From Ischnura elegans (Eukaryota > Arthropoda > Insecta > Odonata > Coenagrionidae): 64,000 nt of DNA. The notes beneath the pieces were generated by a model. It was not told the origin of the DNA. It did no database searches and saw nothing but the letters and a program-made list of their open reading frames with translations. Shown piece after piece: positions 1 to 11,157 of this stretch. Within the stretch, counting starts at the first letter, position 1; each line of letters starts with the position of its first letter. The stretch is from the NCBI RefSeq assembly GCF_921293095.1, contig NW_025791658.1, positions 7,006,001 to 7,070,000 of the forward strand, written 5' to 3'. The position numbers and the translations under genes were made by a program.

Positions 1-66
1 CCGTGGTTTCATTCCTGGTCTGTAGGAATTTTGGCCCTGGGCAACAACTGTGATAGTTCACCACCC

Positions 67-1900
67 TTAACCTGGATCCGCCCAATGTAACAAAACACCC
101 TGTATCGCTCCACTGTAATGGCTCTTGCATCGCTCGGGCAAGGTATATTGTTAAGTTTTACACCTTATTAGAAAGAGGAAGCTAAGTGCTTCTATTCAGG
201 GTAAGAACTGTCAAGTTACAGTGTAGGCATATCTTTTAAGCAATCCTGGTACTTAGGTGCCTTCCCTAGGTATTAAAAATGGACGTTCGCTTTGTGTATT
301 TAATTTTTTTATTACCTATATGCCCTACAGCGACAATTTTTTGTATATATCAACCTAATAATACAAAATTATTAAGAAGTCAATAATATGTTTGGTATTG
401 CTTTCCATTTCTGTAATATTCTCTGATAAATTGTACGGTGACATAACTGTCACATTGGGCGGATCCCTATGCAAATCTTCAAAGTTGCGACTTGTATGCT
501 CTAGTTAGAATTTATTGTTATTTAAACGTTTTTTCCTTTGTATTCTCGTCAAATGATTTAATATTTATCAATTAATTGGTAAATTTGCATTTATTAATTT
601 TTATTCCGGTAGTTACTTTTGAATTAAAATTTTTAATATTAGTGATATCGATAGCTCAGAGATATTACACTGCGTGAAGCCAAAGAACTTCCGGAAAATG
701 AAGACTTAGACGAAATATAATCAATATACCTTGAGCCACCAGATGCAGCAGTTGTCGCTGATGAGGATATTGTAGATGACCAGGCTGGTAGACTTGTGGA
801 AAATTTAATGGGAAGACAACTTCGGGCAAGAGTGGAGCTTGTTTTGCGGCTTGATAATGAAAATGCTAATGACTTTCAAAAGAAGTCCGGAAGAATTTCA
901 GTACCAGTAACACTTAAGGAAAAGGATTCGAAGTCAACGAAGCTTATACCACTTCTCCAACAGAAAAAAGTAAAAAGAGAAGCAGCCACTTGGTCTTATA
1001 ATAAGATATAAGTTATCCCCTAGATCTTCCTGTATTGTGGGAAAAATCATGTGTACAATTTTTTTAAATGGTTTTTTTTGGATGACATTCTATTTTTTCT
1101 CACGGCAGAATCTGGTGATTATACTACGTTTATTGCTTTTTCACCTCCTAGTATCAGTATAGAGGAGATGAAAATTTTCATAGAAATTTTATTGTTATGG
1201 GGTTGTAACAGGGCTCCATTCAAGCGGTGCTCCTGGGAAGACTCTTGGGATGTTTACAACTCAATGCTTGCCGTAGCCAAGCAAAGGAATAGATTCCTTG
1301 TGATAAGTAAATACCTTCACTGAGCAGACAATATGATGCTTGCCATGAAAGACAAATTGTGGGAGCTACCCCCGTAGATCACTAAATTGGAAAAACATTT
1401 CAGGGAGATTTTTCCCATTGAGAAAACTCTCTTTTGGCAGGAGTATGATAATGTATTTTGATGTCCATCCTTGCATGCATTTCATTCGGTGGAAGACAAT
1501 CACTTTTGGTGGTGGTGGTGGAATATTTTTCCTTGGCTTTTGGATGTTGCTGTTCACAAGCAAAATCTGGTCCTTACATGTCACAATAAGAGATCAGGCG
1601 TGTAATAGTGCAAACATAACTGACCATACATCGATGCGAAGCCAAGTATAGCCGCCGTACTACTTCATTTTCAACAGAGGCAGACAGTGAAATATGTTAT
1701 AATGCTAATGATCAATTAGTCCCTTTTATACTAAATAAAATATGGTGTCGCCGTGCTGGAGAATGGAGCTGCGCTTCCGTCAAGTGCACTGCATGCGATA
1801 TTTGTAATATGGACAAATGTTGCTTTTCCACTTTCCACTCAAAATGTTACGTATGCACCAGCATTCAACTCTAAATCAACCTTTAGTTTATTTGAAACAA
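67..1900 (+). pseudogene. piggyBac-like transposase remnant
   Basis: This is a decayed DNA transposon of the piggyBac superfamily. A TTAA (67-70) is followed by a terminus-like sequence. The transposase reads in pieces: an N-terminal stretch at 796-1011, a block at 1051-1323 with the phrases LYNFF, DDI, EEMKIFIEILLL and RNRFLVISKYLH that resemble the start of the piggyBac DDE domain, a shifted block at 1418-1560 with HPCMHFIRWKTITFG (the region around the second acidic residue), and a Cys-rich tail near 1750-1850 with several CxxC pairs. Frameshifts and stops separate the blocks, and the region between the DDE core and the Cys-rich tail is much shorter than in an intact transposase, so it cannot be active. 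The 3' end is not clear. The superfamily call rests on family knowledge; the breaks are seen directly. Confidence 0.72.
74..466. repeat. 15 bp perfect inverted repeat at the piggyBac-like 5' end
   Basis: GGATCCGCCCAATGT at 74-88 has its exact reverse complement at 452-466. The outer copy lies 3 bp inside a TTAA, and the inner copy lies about 190 bp before the first transposase remnant. Terminal plus subterminal inverted repeats are common in piggyBac elements, so this is probably the 5' terminal region of the element. Confidence 0.6.
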
Positions 1901-2025
1901 CTTGTGTCAAATTTTATTCAATGTTACACTACATTACCCTCTTATGTGTTGTGACAATATTTTTCAAATATGTATTTATTTCATGTACTTTCCAAAATTG
2001 GGGAAATGCATGTTTAACTGTTTTC

Positions 2026-2151
2026 CTTATTAGCCATGTGAAAATATTATTTAAATGTACCTTTAACAAATCCATTGATTCATTGATCCACTGTTTTACT
2101 TATTAGCCATTAAAATATTATTTAAATGTACCTTCAACAAATCCATTGATT
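2026..2151 (+). repeat. Short tandem duplication (about 54 bp, two copies)
   Basis: The stretch 2026-2080 recurs with a few changes at 2099-2151. Both copies begin CTTATTAGCCAT and end AACAAATCCATTGATT. It lies in the AT-rich region after the piggyBac-like remnant. Bases 2160-2440 are AT-rich with nothing else recognisable. Confidence 0.85.
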
Positions 2152-2445
2152 GTGTAAATTCAAGGTGCTGTGATTTCATAACACTCTTGATGAAAACTTT
2201 ACATGAATTTAAAATAATTTTTCTTGATGTGTATTTGACAAGTTTATAATATAAACATAATAAATTTAAATATAATTTATATATTGTGGTGGAACGCCTT
2301 ATTTTGTATTTTGTTTTGTTAAGTGGTTTAATTTTATATTTTTTATGTATAAAATAAATTTGGTATCGATGGTATTGTATTACAATTCAAAATTTGTGCC
2401 TCGTTGAACAAGTGAAAGGTGAAAAAAGAATATAGTTCGCTCAGT

Positions 2446-2560
2446 CCCCACTAACGTCGTCAGTTTACATGTGCGGTGCAGACGACGTTAGTGCGGGGAA
2501 CGCTGGGTAGGGGAGGAGAGGATAAAAGGCCGTGCACGGGAGAGCACAGGTCTCAGACAA
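2446..2560 (+). promoter_or_regulatory. TATA + Inr core-promoter-like segment with an upstream inverted repeat
   Basis: CCCCACTAACGTCGTC (2446-2461) is mirrored by GACGACGTTAGTGCGGGG (2481-2498). ATAAAA at 2522-2527 is followed 33 bp later by an arthropod-type initiator, TCAGAC, with its A at 2555. The TATA-to-Inr spacing is canonical. No host coding exon follows. The downstream 2560-3350 looks like an untranslated leader, so a solo LTR or LTR fragment is a possible source, but no second LTR, primer-binding site or gag/pol was found. Confidence 0.4.
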
Positions 2561-3479
2561 AACAACGAACAAGTCAGCCGAGAACAGAACGGAGAACAGA
2601 GAGAACAAGGTGACGCACACTACGGCTGTAAACGCACCCGAGAAGGCTGAGGGCTGTGATTAAGCGGAAAGAAGGTTCCGGATCGCTGAGGGGTCGAATT
2701 TTGGAAGAACCACTGGCCACGTGTAGCAGACACAATCAGCCGGCTGCTGGCCCGAGTGGCTTCTGGTCTCGATCCCCGCCACCGAGTGAACGAGTAAGCT
2801 TACACGCCCCTATTTCCCTTCTCGTGCAACTGATCATTGCCAAAGTAGTGTGCCCCTTAAAAGAAACAAGTGAGTGTTTCGTGCTCTCTCTCCCCATCTC
2901 TCGTCTGAAGAAGAGGAACGATAAGTGATTTGTGTCAATTTCTCATTGTTTAATGAATCGTTAAAATTGCATTGACGATTAATAGTCCTTCTAAAACAAG
3001 CTGACGTTGTTCACGAGTGTTGATGTCATCATTGTAAGATATTTAAATTGCCTCAAAGACTAAAACACGGCTTTTGTGCTCAAAGGCATTACTGAATTAT
3101 ACGCCAATTCATTTTGTGATTTATATTATGTTCGATGGTTTATTAAGTGTTTCAATTTATTTGTGTTTAAGGGTATTATTTTTTGTGTGTTTCTTTTGGA
3201 GGAGTATTTCAAATGTCTATGGGGTTATTTCATTTTGTTGTATTGTAGTCGGTTCATTAAAAGTCATTTATGTTAAAAGAAAAAGAACCAGAACATAGTT
3301 TATTTAAGGTAGGAACTTGGTCCCCGCAGGTAGCGATTATTCTGCCCCCCACCAATTTTACTGTCTTAATAGCAAAGCCAACGGCGCTGGTCGCCCGAAA
3401 TCGACGAACCCTAACAATTTCTTACGTGTCGTCCCGTTTGCGCTTCCCACTCGTCCTAACGGGTAGCGGAGGAAAGGAG

Positions 3480-3576
3480 GTGGGGGGGGGGGGGGGTTTG
3501 GGCTAAACAAGACCCGGGAGGCGGGACCGGCACAATATATAATATATATAATAATAATAATAATAATATAATATGA

Positions 3577-3610
<34 letters not shown>
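3480..3610. repeat. Simple repeats: poly-G, (ATA)n and (TA)n
   Basis: A G-rich run at 3480-3496 is followed by a trinucleotide ATA/ATT tract near 3545-3575 and an AT dinucleotide tract at about 3581-3608. Confidence 0.95.
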
Positions 3611-3612
<2 letters not shown>

Positions 3613-3756
3613 TTTGAAATGTTCCTCGGCGAGGTAAATAACGTAAAAAAGACCCTATGATGGGCAGTAGAACACACAAGGTAAAGATACAAAACTAGCT
3701 GAATTTTCGGTGGCATTACCACCTTCCTCGGAGTTACGTGAAAGAAAGAGAGTTAA

Positions 3757-4200
3757 GTAGATAGGAGTTTTACATCGTCTGAGATTACCAATGCATGCAT
3801 GAGGCACAGAGCCCAGGGAAACATATCTTATTAATCGCCTATTTAAACTGCCTAAGATCTGTAAGTTTTCTTCGTTTGATAAGGTATTAATAATCCTTAT
3901 TTAAGCCAAGCGCTACCACGTAGCAGGGTACTCTGCTACCTTCTAGCATCCTGCGTCGTATCAGCGCCCAAAGCCTCGCCCCAAGGTCACCTCCCAGGGC
4001 GACAGCTGGAACCAGAAATATGTCACACGGACTTCTCCCAGCATTCATACTTAGCCGTCGCGTTTTCGCGCGCTTGAAAATTTTCACTTTTCATTTTATC
4101 GCGAAAAATGGATATCGTCATTTAAAAATTTAAATGCGTACTCCAGGAGTAATAATCTTTCGATTTAGGCAATAAAAAAGTAAGAGGAAACCACCCTATT
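3757..4200 (+). repeat. Repeat A copy, 5'-truncated
   Basis: This copy matches the inner and 3' parts of a repeat family seen elsewhere at 10601-14764 (split), 44248-47108 (split, minus) and 57627-58295. Shared landmarks are ATGCATGCATGAGGC, AGCCTCGCC, CGTCGCGTTTTCG, and a terminal CCACCCTATT. The first 190 or so bases of the family are missing here. Confidence 0.85.
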
Positions 4201-4654
4201 GTATGTATTGCTGATATCCTTGATTTTCGGATCGGTTACTTGATTTTCGGAGCCGGATCTTTTGGATCGGATATTTTCGGATCCAAATGCATTTTCAAAT
4301 TGCTGACGCTGTGACTCCCCCTGAGATGATTGTTCAATCTCTTGGGAAGAGTCACACTATGTGCCAGTCGTATTTTGTCTTTTTTATTTCTCACGGCTGA
4401 AATTCACCTACTTAACCTCTGCGAGAGCTTTCAAACAAAACGGTTTATGAGTAGGACAAGAATCGCATGCCATGGTGAAATTCGAAGATAGAATCGGAAC
4501 TCTTTCCACCATTATTGCATTGCATTTACTGAATCTATCATTCAAAATTTCGGATCCAGATCCGATGTCTTCCGCGACTTTGGATCCGACGTATCCGATG
4601 AAGGGCAATATCCGCGGATATTTGGATCCGAGGTATCCGATCTGACCATCCCTA
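4200..4654 (-). mobile_element. hAT-like MITE fragment rich in GGATCCGA motifs
   Basis: The right end, read on the minus strand, begins TAGGGATGGTCAGATCGG, a form common among hAT termini. The interior carries many variants of GGATCCGA, CGGATATT and ATCCGAT, as expected of subterminal transposase-binding repeats. No matching left terminus is visible, so the element is incomplete. Confidence 0.45.
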
Positions 4655-4667
4655 ACAATAAGTTAAT

Positions 4668-5480
4668 TGAGAATTCCCTGCGCTCTCCTCCCCCTACTCC
4701 CTTATTTGTGCCTCTATGAATGACACAGGTCTCTTCGGAACCATTTTAAGTGAGAATTTGGGTAATACAATAAACGCCGAGAAATAAGCGATGAGATAGT
4801 GCCGTTCCCTTGACCTCTCATTCATCAATGTGTTCGACAGCTCTCACGTTTTTCTCGTTATGCCTGTAAATAATAAACCATTAGAGCTAGACTCAAACAT
4901 TAGAGTTGCATACATTTTAGTTGACGTAGACTTCAAGTGTAAACGTTCTTCACGAGATTAACTCACCCATCAATTCCTATCACGCACTTTGACGGGACAA
5001 AATAGAGGAAGATGGACATCGGTGTCGTTTCGAAGAAATTTTCAAGAGCCTAAATTGTTTAATCTTCGAATCCAGTCAATCGCTATATGCTGCTGTAGTT
5101 TCAAAAAGGAAATGTATTTTCGTTCAGATTTATAGGGTCGAAAAGATTTGATAATGCCGCAGGAGAATCTCAAAAGATAGTAATAGATTCCTTTGATTAA
5201 ACTTTGTAAATAATTTTAAGAGTATAGATAATTGTATGCATAATAAGTCCATGATAATAAGTCCATGCATAATAAGTAATAATTGAGGATTCCCTGCGCT
5301 ATCTTCCCCCTAATTCCGTATCTGCATCACTTCAAATGAGAGTGGTCTTTTCGGAACCATTTTACGTGAGAATCTGGGTAATTGAGAAAATAATACCAGT
5401 CCCTTAAACTCTCATTTATCTAGGTGTTCCACTGTGCATACCTTTTCTTATCCTTCCTGCTAAAAAAAATAAACCACTGA
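4668..5480 (+). repeat. Direct duplication about 610 bp apart
   Basis: The stretch from about 4670 to 4880 (GAATTCCCTGCGCTCTC..., TTCGGAACCATTTTA..., AATAAACCA) recurs diverged at about 5285-5480 (GGATTCCCTGCGCTATC..., TTCGGAACCATTTTACG..., AATAAACCA). The unit is not recognised. The intervening sequence shows nothing clear. Confidence 0.75.
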
Positions 5481-5507
5481 TGTGCTGCATATTACGAAAC
5501 CCATGAT

Positions 5508-5974
5508 CAGAGATGCGTGGAAATCGCAAATGCGATTAATGCGATGTGCGCAAATAAATGCAACATAGATGCGATGATTGGACTTTTATGATATTTTTAC
5601 GCAAATTTGCCTTTTCGACGGCAAAATTCATTCATGCTGTGCCGAGCGCAGTTTAAAAGCTCCGCTGACACTCACCGCTTAAAGCATGTGAGCGACTGGC
5701 CAGCTGCTAGGTTGGCTGGGACTCTACGTGGCCGCGAACTGCAAGTGGGCGCGGGTAAGCTACACCTCCGCCACTATGCGTCTTATTCCTTAATTTATTA
5801 TTGTTATACAACATAGTTATTTAAATATTCTCTATAATGTCTAATAACTGAGTTTCACTACATGTTATCGTCATCTACCTCATTATGAAAATAAAAAATA
5901 GGCACCACAAATGCGATGAACATGTTGAAAGTGCGATAAAATAAAAATTAAAGTGCGATTTTCACGTATCTCTA
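5508..5974 (+). mobile_element. hAT MITE with perfect 8 bp TSD
   Basis: This is a 467 bp non-autonomous element. The left end is CAGAGATGCGTGGAAATCGC; the right end, inverted, is TAGAGATACGTGAAAATCGC. The target duplication CCCATGAT is exact at 5500-5507 and 5975-5982. Subterminal GCGAT motifs repeat inside both ends. The open frame at 5607-5816 lies inside and is unlikely to be a gene. Confidence 0.85.
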
Positions 5975-6589
5975 CCCATGATGAAACACTTAGCACATCC
6001 TGAACCCAATGCAGTCGAGCCTTGCCTACAATTTAGGAGTGTTGCGTTTTATAAGGATGACCACTCATGGCTAGAAATTGCAGGCCTATTCGTTCATGTA
6101 TTTTTTCAATGAAATTGTTCCCGTACCGCAAAACTACCCGTTCGACCCCTTAACGCCGTCATGCGTATCCATTACGCTTCCTGAACTTCTTTAAGTAAAA
6201 ATTTTTCTCCGTCAGATATTTTATTTTAAAAGTAATTTATCGTATGGTGAGGAAATTTTGTGGTGTACTTGAATTATCACTTAATTCATTTTGAGAAAGA
6301 AAGATTCCATTCGTCTAAGAAATGAAAGGAATATTTTGTGTTGCACTCATCAAAGGACAAATAATTAAAGCTATTTGCAATGAATTTAGTACATTTACAA
6401 GTAAGAATGTTTATGAAACTTACCACTAGTTGATCAGGAATAGAAGGCTTATGGTCCTCAACCAAGCCATTAAATTTTTTGGGTTTTGTCATTGCTATTG
6501 GTTAGTGTGCATTGTTTTGAATGTAGAATTCACCCTTGCATGAAGTGCTGTTGTTCAATTTTTATATTTTGGAATATCGACTTAGATTT

Positions 6590-6725
6590 CTCTATCTCAT
6601 CTACATCTACATAATACCCAGCGAGCCACCTCTAGGGTGTTTGGCAGGGGGTGATCAATCACCAGCATGCAGCATGCATTTGGACTCCCACATGCACACC
6701 ACACCGTCCAAAAAACGTCCCGTAT
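6590..6725 (-). mobile_element. LINE 3' UTR fragment (minus)
   Basis: Read on the minus strand this ends in GGGTATTATGTAGATGTAGA, the same 3' end and TAGATG-type tail as the LINE fragment at 33.7-34.1 kb. Only the untranslated tail is present. Bases 5983-6585 and 6726-6975 hold no feature I recognise. Confidence 0.65.
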
Positions 6726-6975
6726 AATAACAAACTCTACTACTATATGCTGTTAGAAATAGAATATAGAATAGATATTCAGAAACATACATTAAGTTTT
6801 ACATAGGTTAGAAGGCTACACTACAAGTCATGCAATCTATTTACGAGTTCTATTGCTGTCGTTATAATCTCTTATTGATCGTGGAAATAATCTCATGGTG
6901 ATTCATTGATTTTTTCTATCATATTTGTGTTTGTTCATCTTTGCTAAGTTATTGATTTAGTCAGTTTTAATCGTA

Positions 6976-7423
6976 CAGAACACTCCCTATTATCCGGGAT
7001 AATGATGAGATGAGGCGGCACGAATAGTCGGAAAACACGAATAATCCTATCTCTCACTGTAATATCATGTTATTTTCACAATTTACGTGAATCAAATAAT
7101 ATATTATTTTTACGCTCATTGTCTGCTGTTTTTGAAAGCTTCGCGGACTCACTGATTACTTTTTTTTACCAACCGCGATCTTTTTAGCGGATATAGCGTG
7201 ATTTTACTCGTATTCTCACTGGTCCATAAAATACTTGGTTTCTGTAAACCATACGTATGTGACTGCGAAATCACGCCCTCTGAATAGAGATTTGGGCCGT
7301 GATTTTGCACAGATGCTGCAAGACCACTGCGCGATGACGGAAACTTAACTGTCATTGTGTGAACACATGCACGGATAACCCGAAACACGAGTAAACCGTA
7401 GCCGGATAATCGGGAACCGGCTG
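6976..7423 (+). mobile_element. pogo/Tigger-type MITE with TA target
   Basis: The 448 bp element begins CAGAACACTCCCTATTATCC and, inverted at the other end, CAGCCGGTTCCCGATTATCC. TA flanks both sides (6974-6975 and 7424-7425). Termini containing ATTATCCGG are typical of the pogo/Tigger group of Tc1-mariner. An antisense open frame spanning 7149-7574 crosses the element boundary and is not a gene. Bases 7426-8281 hold no recognised feature. Confidence 0.75.
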
Positions 7424-8289
7424 TAATAATAAAAGCATTATTAAAAATGAGTTTTATGTAATATTTTTTCCATGGAAGATGATTGCAAGTTTTTCTTTCG
7501 GTATGAATATTTGACCTCACTTCTTGAGTGGATAATTGAGTATAAACTGGAGGTGAAGTACAAAAGGAATACATTCAAAAATTCCTTATCGATGGTTTGT
7601 ATTCAAATAAGACACCATTATTGAACAAAGGAATGATTTATGCCTTACTTTTGGCATTATTCTTAAATTTATTATTCTGGAAGGTAATGTAGTGAAATGA
7701 TAACAAATTTGTAGAACCAATCAAGTTACACGTTACCATGGATGGGGTGTGTATATACTAGTCAACTTTTGAGAAACGGCCTTCAGAATATACCCAGAGA
7801 ATGATCAGCAAGTCGCTCCTCGAAACGGAGGGAGAGATGGAGAACATCAACCGGTGGACAACCCGAGAAACTTTTCAGCGCCTGATACGCCGGGAAAACC
7901 AAAGAGCATGCAGATTATAAAGTCTCTTTTTTCATTCACCTAACTATGAATTTATAAACATCGTTCTTCGGCAGCACCGCACTTCGAATGCTTCGCACTC
8001 TTGACTTTTCCGCTGCTGTGAACTTCCAAGCCAAGCTCAATATGTAGCAGCTAATGAATTGTTTCCTTACTTCTTTCCTTGTTTTCTCAGCTGTGAGAAG
8101 ATTTTTATTTGCGCAGAAAGCCCTCTTCGACTGCGCTGTTCTACTGACTATTTCTTTCTTGCTCCGTCCACCGTTGGCAATTCTGCATCAGAGGTAAGAA
8201 AACTCTTTCACCTCTTCAAGCTTATGCCACCTTAGCAGCAGCGGATAAAGAAAAAACTCGAGGGGGGCGAAAAAGATATTTTAAGCTAC

Positions 8290-8549
8290 CATGGGTGCCG
8301 ACTTAGACAAATATTGGAGGAGCCCAAACCGGAGGTCTTGCCCCGGAAAGTTTTATAAGTATTGAGTTTTAAGTTTTTAAAGCATTTCAGAAGAGTCATA
8401 TGATCGACATTACAACCCTGATAACTTTAATCTCGATATCTGTACACTCCGGGGAAAATCGACAAGCCAGACACATTTTTTCCTCGCACCCATAACGAAT
8501 TTTTGAGGGGGCTTGGACCCCCTTGGGCCCCATGGAGTCGGCGCCACTG
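8290..8549 (+). mobile_element. hAT MITE with perfect 8 bp TSD
   Basis: The 260 bp element begins CATGGGTGCCGACTT and, inverted from its right end, CAGTGGCGCCGACTCC. TAAGCTAC is duplicated exactly at 8282-8289 and 8550-8557. It is the same family as 58340-58687 and the fragment at 15947-16165. Confidence 0.88.
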
Positions 8550-8689
8550 TAAGCTACCTTTACTTTTATCGTCATGAATAATAATCAAGTTACGTGCAAA
8601 ATTTTGGATACTTTTATTTCAACTGATCATGCACACATACAAGACAATACGATCTTATGATATAGAAAAAGTTACAATAGCGTTTTGGA

Positions 8690-8768
8690 TTGTTCGGCAA
8701 TGCGGGCAGCCCCACAAGGGGGGGATGGCCCCCCCTGCGCCCCCCATATGTATCCGCCACCGCTCCGT
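8690..8768 (-). mobile_element. hAT-type terminus fragment
   Basis: On the minus strand the sequence begins GGTGGCGGATACATATG and continues with G-rich sequence. This resembles the CAGTGGCGGA termini of another hAT MITE group. No second terminus or TSD is seen. The rest of 8560-9250 shows nothing I recognise. Confidence 0.35.
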
Positions 8769-9254
8769 AGGTTAATGTTTGTCTTAGCCTCCTCTCTTCT
8801 GCTGCGTAGTACTTATAAAGATAACAAAAACATATTCCACGTCAATGGTTCCTATTCAAAGACACTATTGATGAATAAGTAATGAAATAATTATTTGTTA
8901 AGAGTAGAGATAGTTATTAAATATGAAACTTTGTGTTTTAATTCACGTAACTGTGAATATCATTCCCATTAATGCCAATATTATGCAATTTAAAAAAGGG
9001 AATTAGGATATCTCTCTACGACCCCTTATATTTTCTATTCTCTTCTAGGGCCATCATATATTTTAAAGTGAGAGGGTGGCTCTTTTGACTGCTGCGGCAA
9101 ATTAATTCTGGAGGTATGTGCGGAATCAGTGAAGGGGTTCAATGGGAAATGGAAACAGGAAGGTGCGCGTGTGGAAGCAGCTGAATCCTGACCTCTCCTC
9201 TTTATGCCGATTGACATTCATGATGACAACGTTTTATTGATGTACAATGGATCC

Positions 9255-10250
9255 TTAAAGTGAAAAGAGATGAAAATGGAAAAAAATCAAGATACGAAGC
9301 AAAATCAGTCATCGGTCAATGTGCTCAAAGACAAGACTTGATTACGAAGAAACATATATGTCCCTCTTGCTTGAATGTCAACATCTACAGTTCGTATTCT
9401 ACATGTACGTTCGTATGTATGTATTCGTATGTTCGTAATTGTCTGTCATTATCCCTCTAGCAGTGGGAGTGCATGGTTTTAGCCACTATTCGGGAGAAAA
9501 CCAAGAAATTTTCATCCCCTGATCTAGGCGAGTGTATTTCAAAGAGTAAACTCTTACAATCTAGGGCTAGCCGTTTTTCTATCTATATGACCAACAGATG
9601 ATGTCCTACATTTGGGCACTTGCCGTGGGCATATTAACCCATTAATGCCCAGAAGATTTTTTTTTTATATTTTACTTTCGTTGCTTAAAATATGATTAGA
9701 TATAATATCTAATGCAGGAAAAAATGTTTTAAAACATCTTACAGCATTTGCATAGCACTTAATCCTATACGCATTTTAAGATACCCTGGGATCTTGAGTG
9801 GTCAAAAATGTACCCCATCATTCAAATGAATACAGGTTTTTGCTAAATAATCTACCACAAGTCTTCATTAGTAGTATTTAATATTAAAATATGAATTTTT
9901 ATGAATGTAATAATGTAATGTTGATAAAGTATTACCATGCATACAATATACAGAAGCATTTTGAAATTTTGTGAAAATAATTGAAATCACATTTATACTA
10001 TTATCATATTCTTTGGTCATATTTGGTAAATAAGTTGGATAAACCACAAACTTAATAGCATTTATGAATTTTTTAAAATATGACGTATCTAAAGATGCGT
10101 CTGGGCTTTAATGGGTTGACAGTGTGGAGCAGGAAGGAAGCATTAGGAAGTGCGATAGGAAATGCCTTGGGGTACCCCTGCCATATATGGGGGTTGACTG
10201 GGGAAAGTTGAGCCGCTTTACCGATCCCTACAGTGAGGGAAATAATACAA
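9255..10250 (+). repeat. Repeat C, copy 1 (interrupted by a MITE)
   Basis: Blocks at 9263-9633 and 10116-10250 align with 14865-15370: AGATGAAAATGGAAA, GAAGAAACATAT, GCTTGAATGTCAACATCT, GTAATTGTCTGTCATT and TAACAG. The MITE at 9638-10115 splits this copy. No coding capacity is evident and the family is unknown. Confidence 0.75.
9638..10115 (+). mobile_element. TTAA-target MITE (piggyBac-like) inserted in repeat C
   Basis: The 478 bp element starts CCCATTAATGCCCAGA and ends, inverted, CCCATTAAAGCCCAGA. The left flank is TTAA (9634-9637) and the right flank TTGA (10116-10119), one change from TTAA. The uninterrupted repeat C copy at 15.2 kb reads TTAACAG at this point, so it serves as the empty site. 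The TTAA target and CCC start fit piggyBac. Confidence 0.8.
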
Positions 10251-10368
10251 CACTATGATATGTGAACGATTATGTAGAAGTTATAGACAATGATGGACTG
10301 GTAGCATTTGCCCTAACAACTGTAGAGTATGTTGGTGGTGTAAGATTTTACACTTTCCCGGCGAATAA

Positions 10369-10571
10369 TATGCATAAACTCCTCTCGGGATAGCGCGCAA
10401 GTAAAATTTTGTAAGAGCACCGACGTGTCGGGTACCGACTCGTCACCCATTCTCACGGCTACACTAAAAAAACGTGACGTAGCCGTGAGAAGTGTAACGA
10501 GTCGGTACCCGAAACGTCGTCGCTCTTACAAAATCTTACCCGCGCGCTATCCCGAGAAGAGTTTATGCATA
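10369..10571. mobile_element. Snap-back MITE (203 bp, nearly full-length palindrome)
   Basis: Both ends read TATGCATAAACTC inward, and the inversion continues for about 90 bp per arm (for example GGGATAGCGCGC with its complement GCGCGCTATCCC, and GAGTCGGTACCC with its complement). The loop is about 20 bp around 10465-10485. The superfamily is unknown; a TA target is possible. Confidence 0.8.
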
Positions 10572-10600
10572 TGCTAGTGATGTACCAGTCATATTTGAAT

Positions 10601-11157
10601 AATAGGGTAGTTTCCTTCATCAAAGAAAACGAAAGGCATTGATTGCGATTCGTTGCCCACCATTAGTGTATTCATAATACACAAATTATTTGGTTTTTGA
10701 AATGCCGGTTTAGACGAATGGCAAGGGTCAAATTTTAACCTCATTTGAAAAAGGCCAGATTGGCGCCCATGCGATTCCACTCCGCATGACGTCACAAGGA
10801 CCTAGTTTCTACACGAGAGGATAGGAGTTATACATCGTCTGAGGTTACCAATGCATGCATGAGGCGCAGAGCTCAGGGAAACATGTCTTAATAATCACCT
10901 ATTAAAACTGGCTAAGTTCGGAAAGTTTTCTTCGTTTGATAAGGTATTTATAAACCTTTTTTAAGCCAAGCGCTACCATCCAGCAAGGTACTCAGCTATC
11001 CGCTAGCATCCTGCGACGTATCAGCGCTAAGCCTCGCCTCAAGGTCACCTCACCGGGCGGGAGGGGGAACCAGAAATACGATGTACGGAGATATTTCCCG
11101 GCATTCATACTTAAGCGTCGCGTTTTCGCGCGCTTGAAAATTTTCACTTTTCATTTA
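10601..11157 (+). repeat. Repeat A, full-length copy, left part
   Basis: This begins AATAGGGTAGTTTCCT and continues to the LINE insertion point. With the right part (14652-14764) it forms a roughly 670 bp unit whose ends are inverted (AATAGGGTRGTTTCCT). It is MITE-like, with no coding capacity. Other copies are at 3757-4200, 44248-47108 and 57627-58295. Confidence 0.85.

Noticed and set aside
1753-2106. 117-codon hydrophobic open frame
   Set aside because: It overlaps the Cys-rich tail of the piggyBac remnant in another frame and continues into AT-rich 3' sequence.
3300-3345. LTR retrotransposon primer-binding site after the promoter-like segment
   Set aside because: CTTGGTCCCCGCAGG looks faintly PBS-like, but I cannot match it to a tRNA 3' end and no gag or pol follows.
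7149-7574. Antisense open frame of 141 codons
   Set aside because: It runs across the right boundary of a pogo-type MITE (6976-7423), has no domain and no conserved composition.
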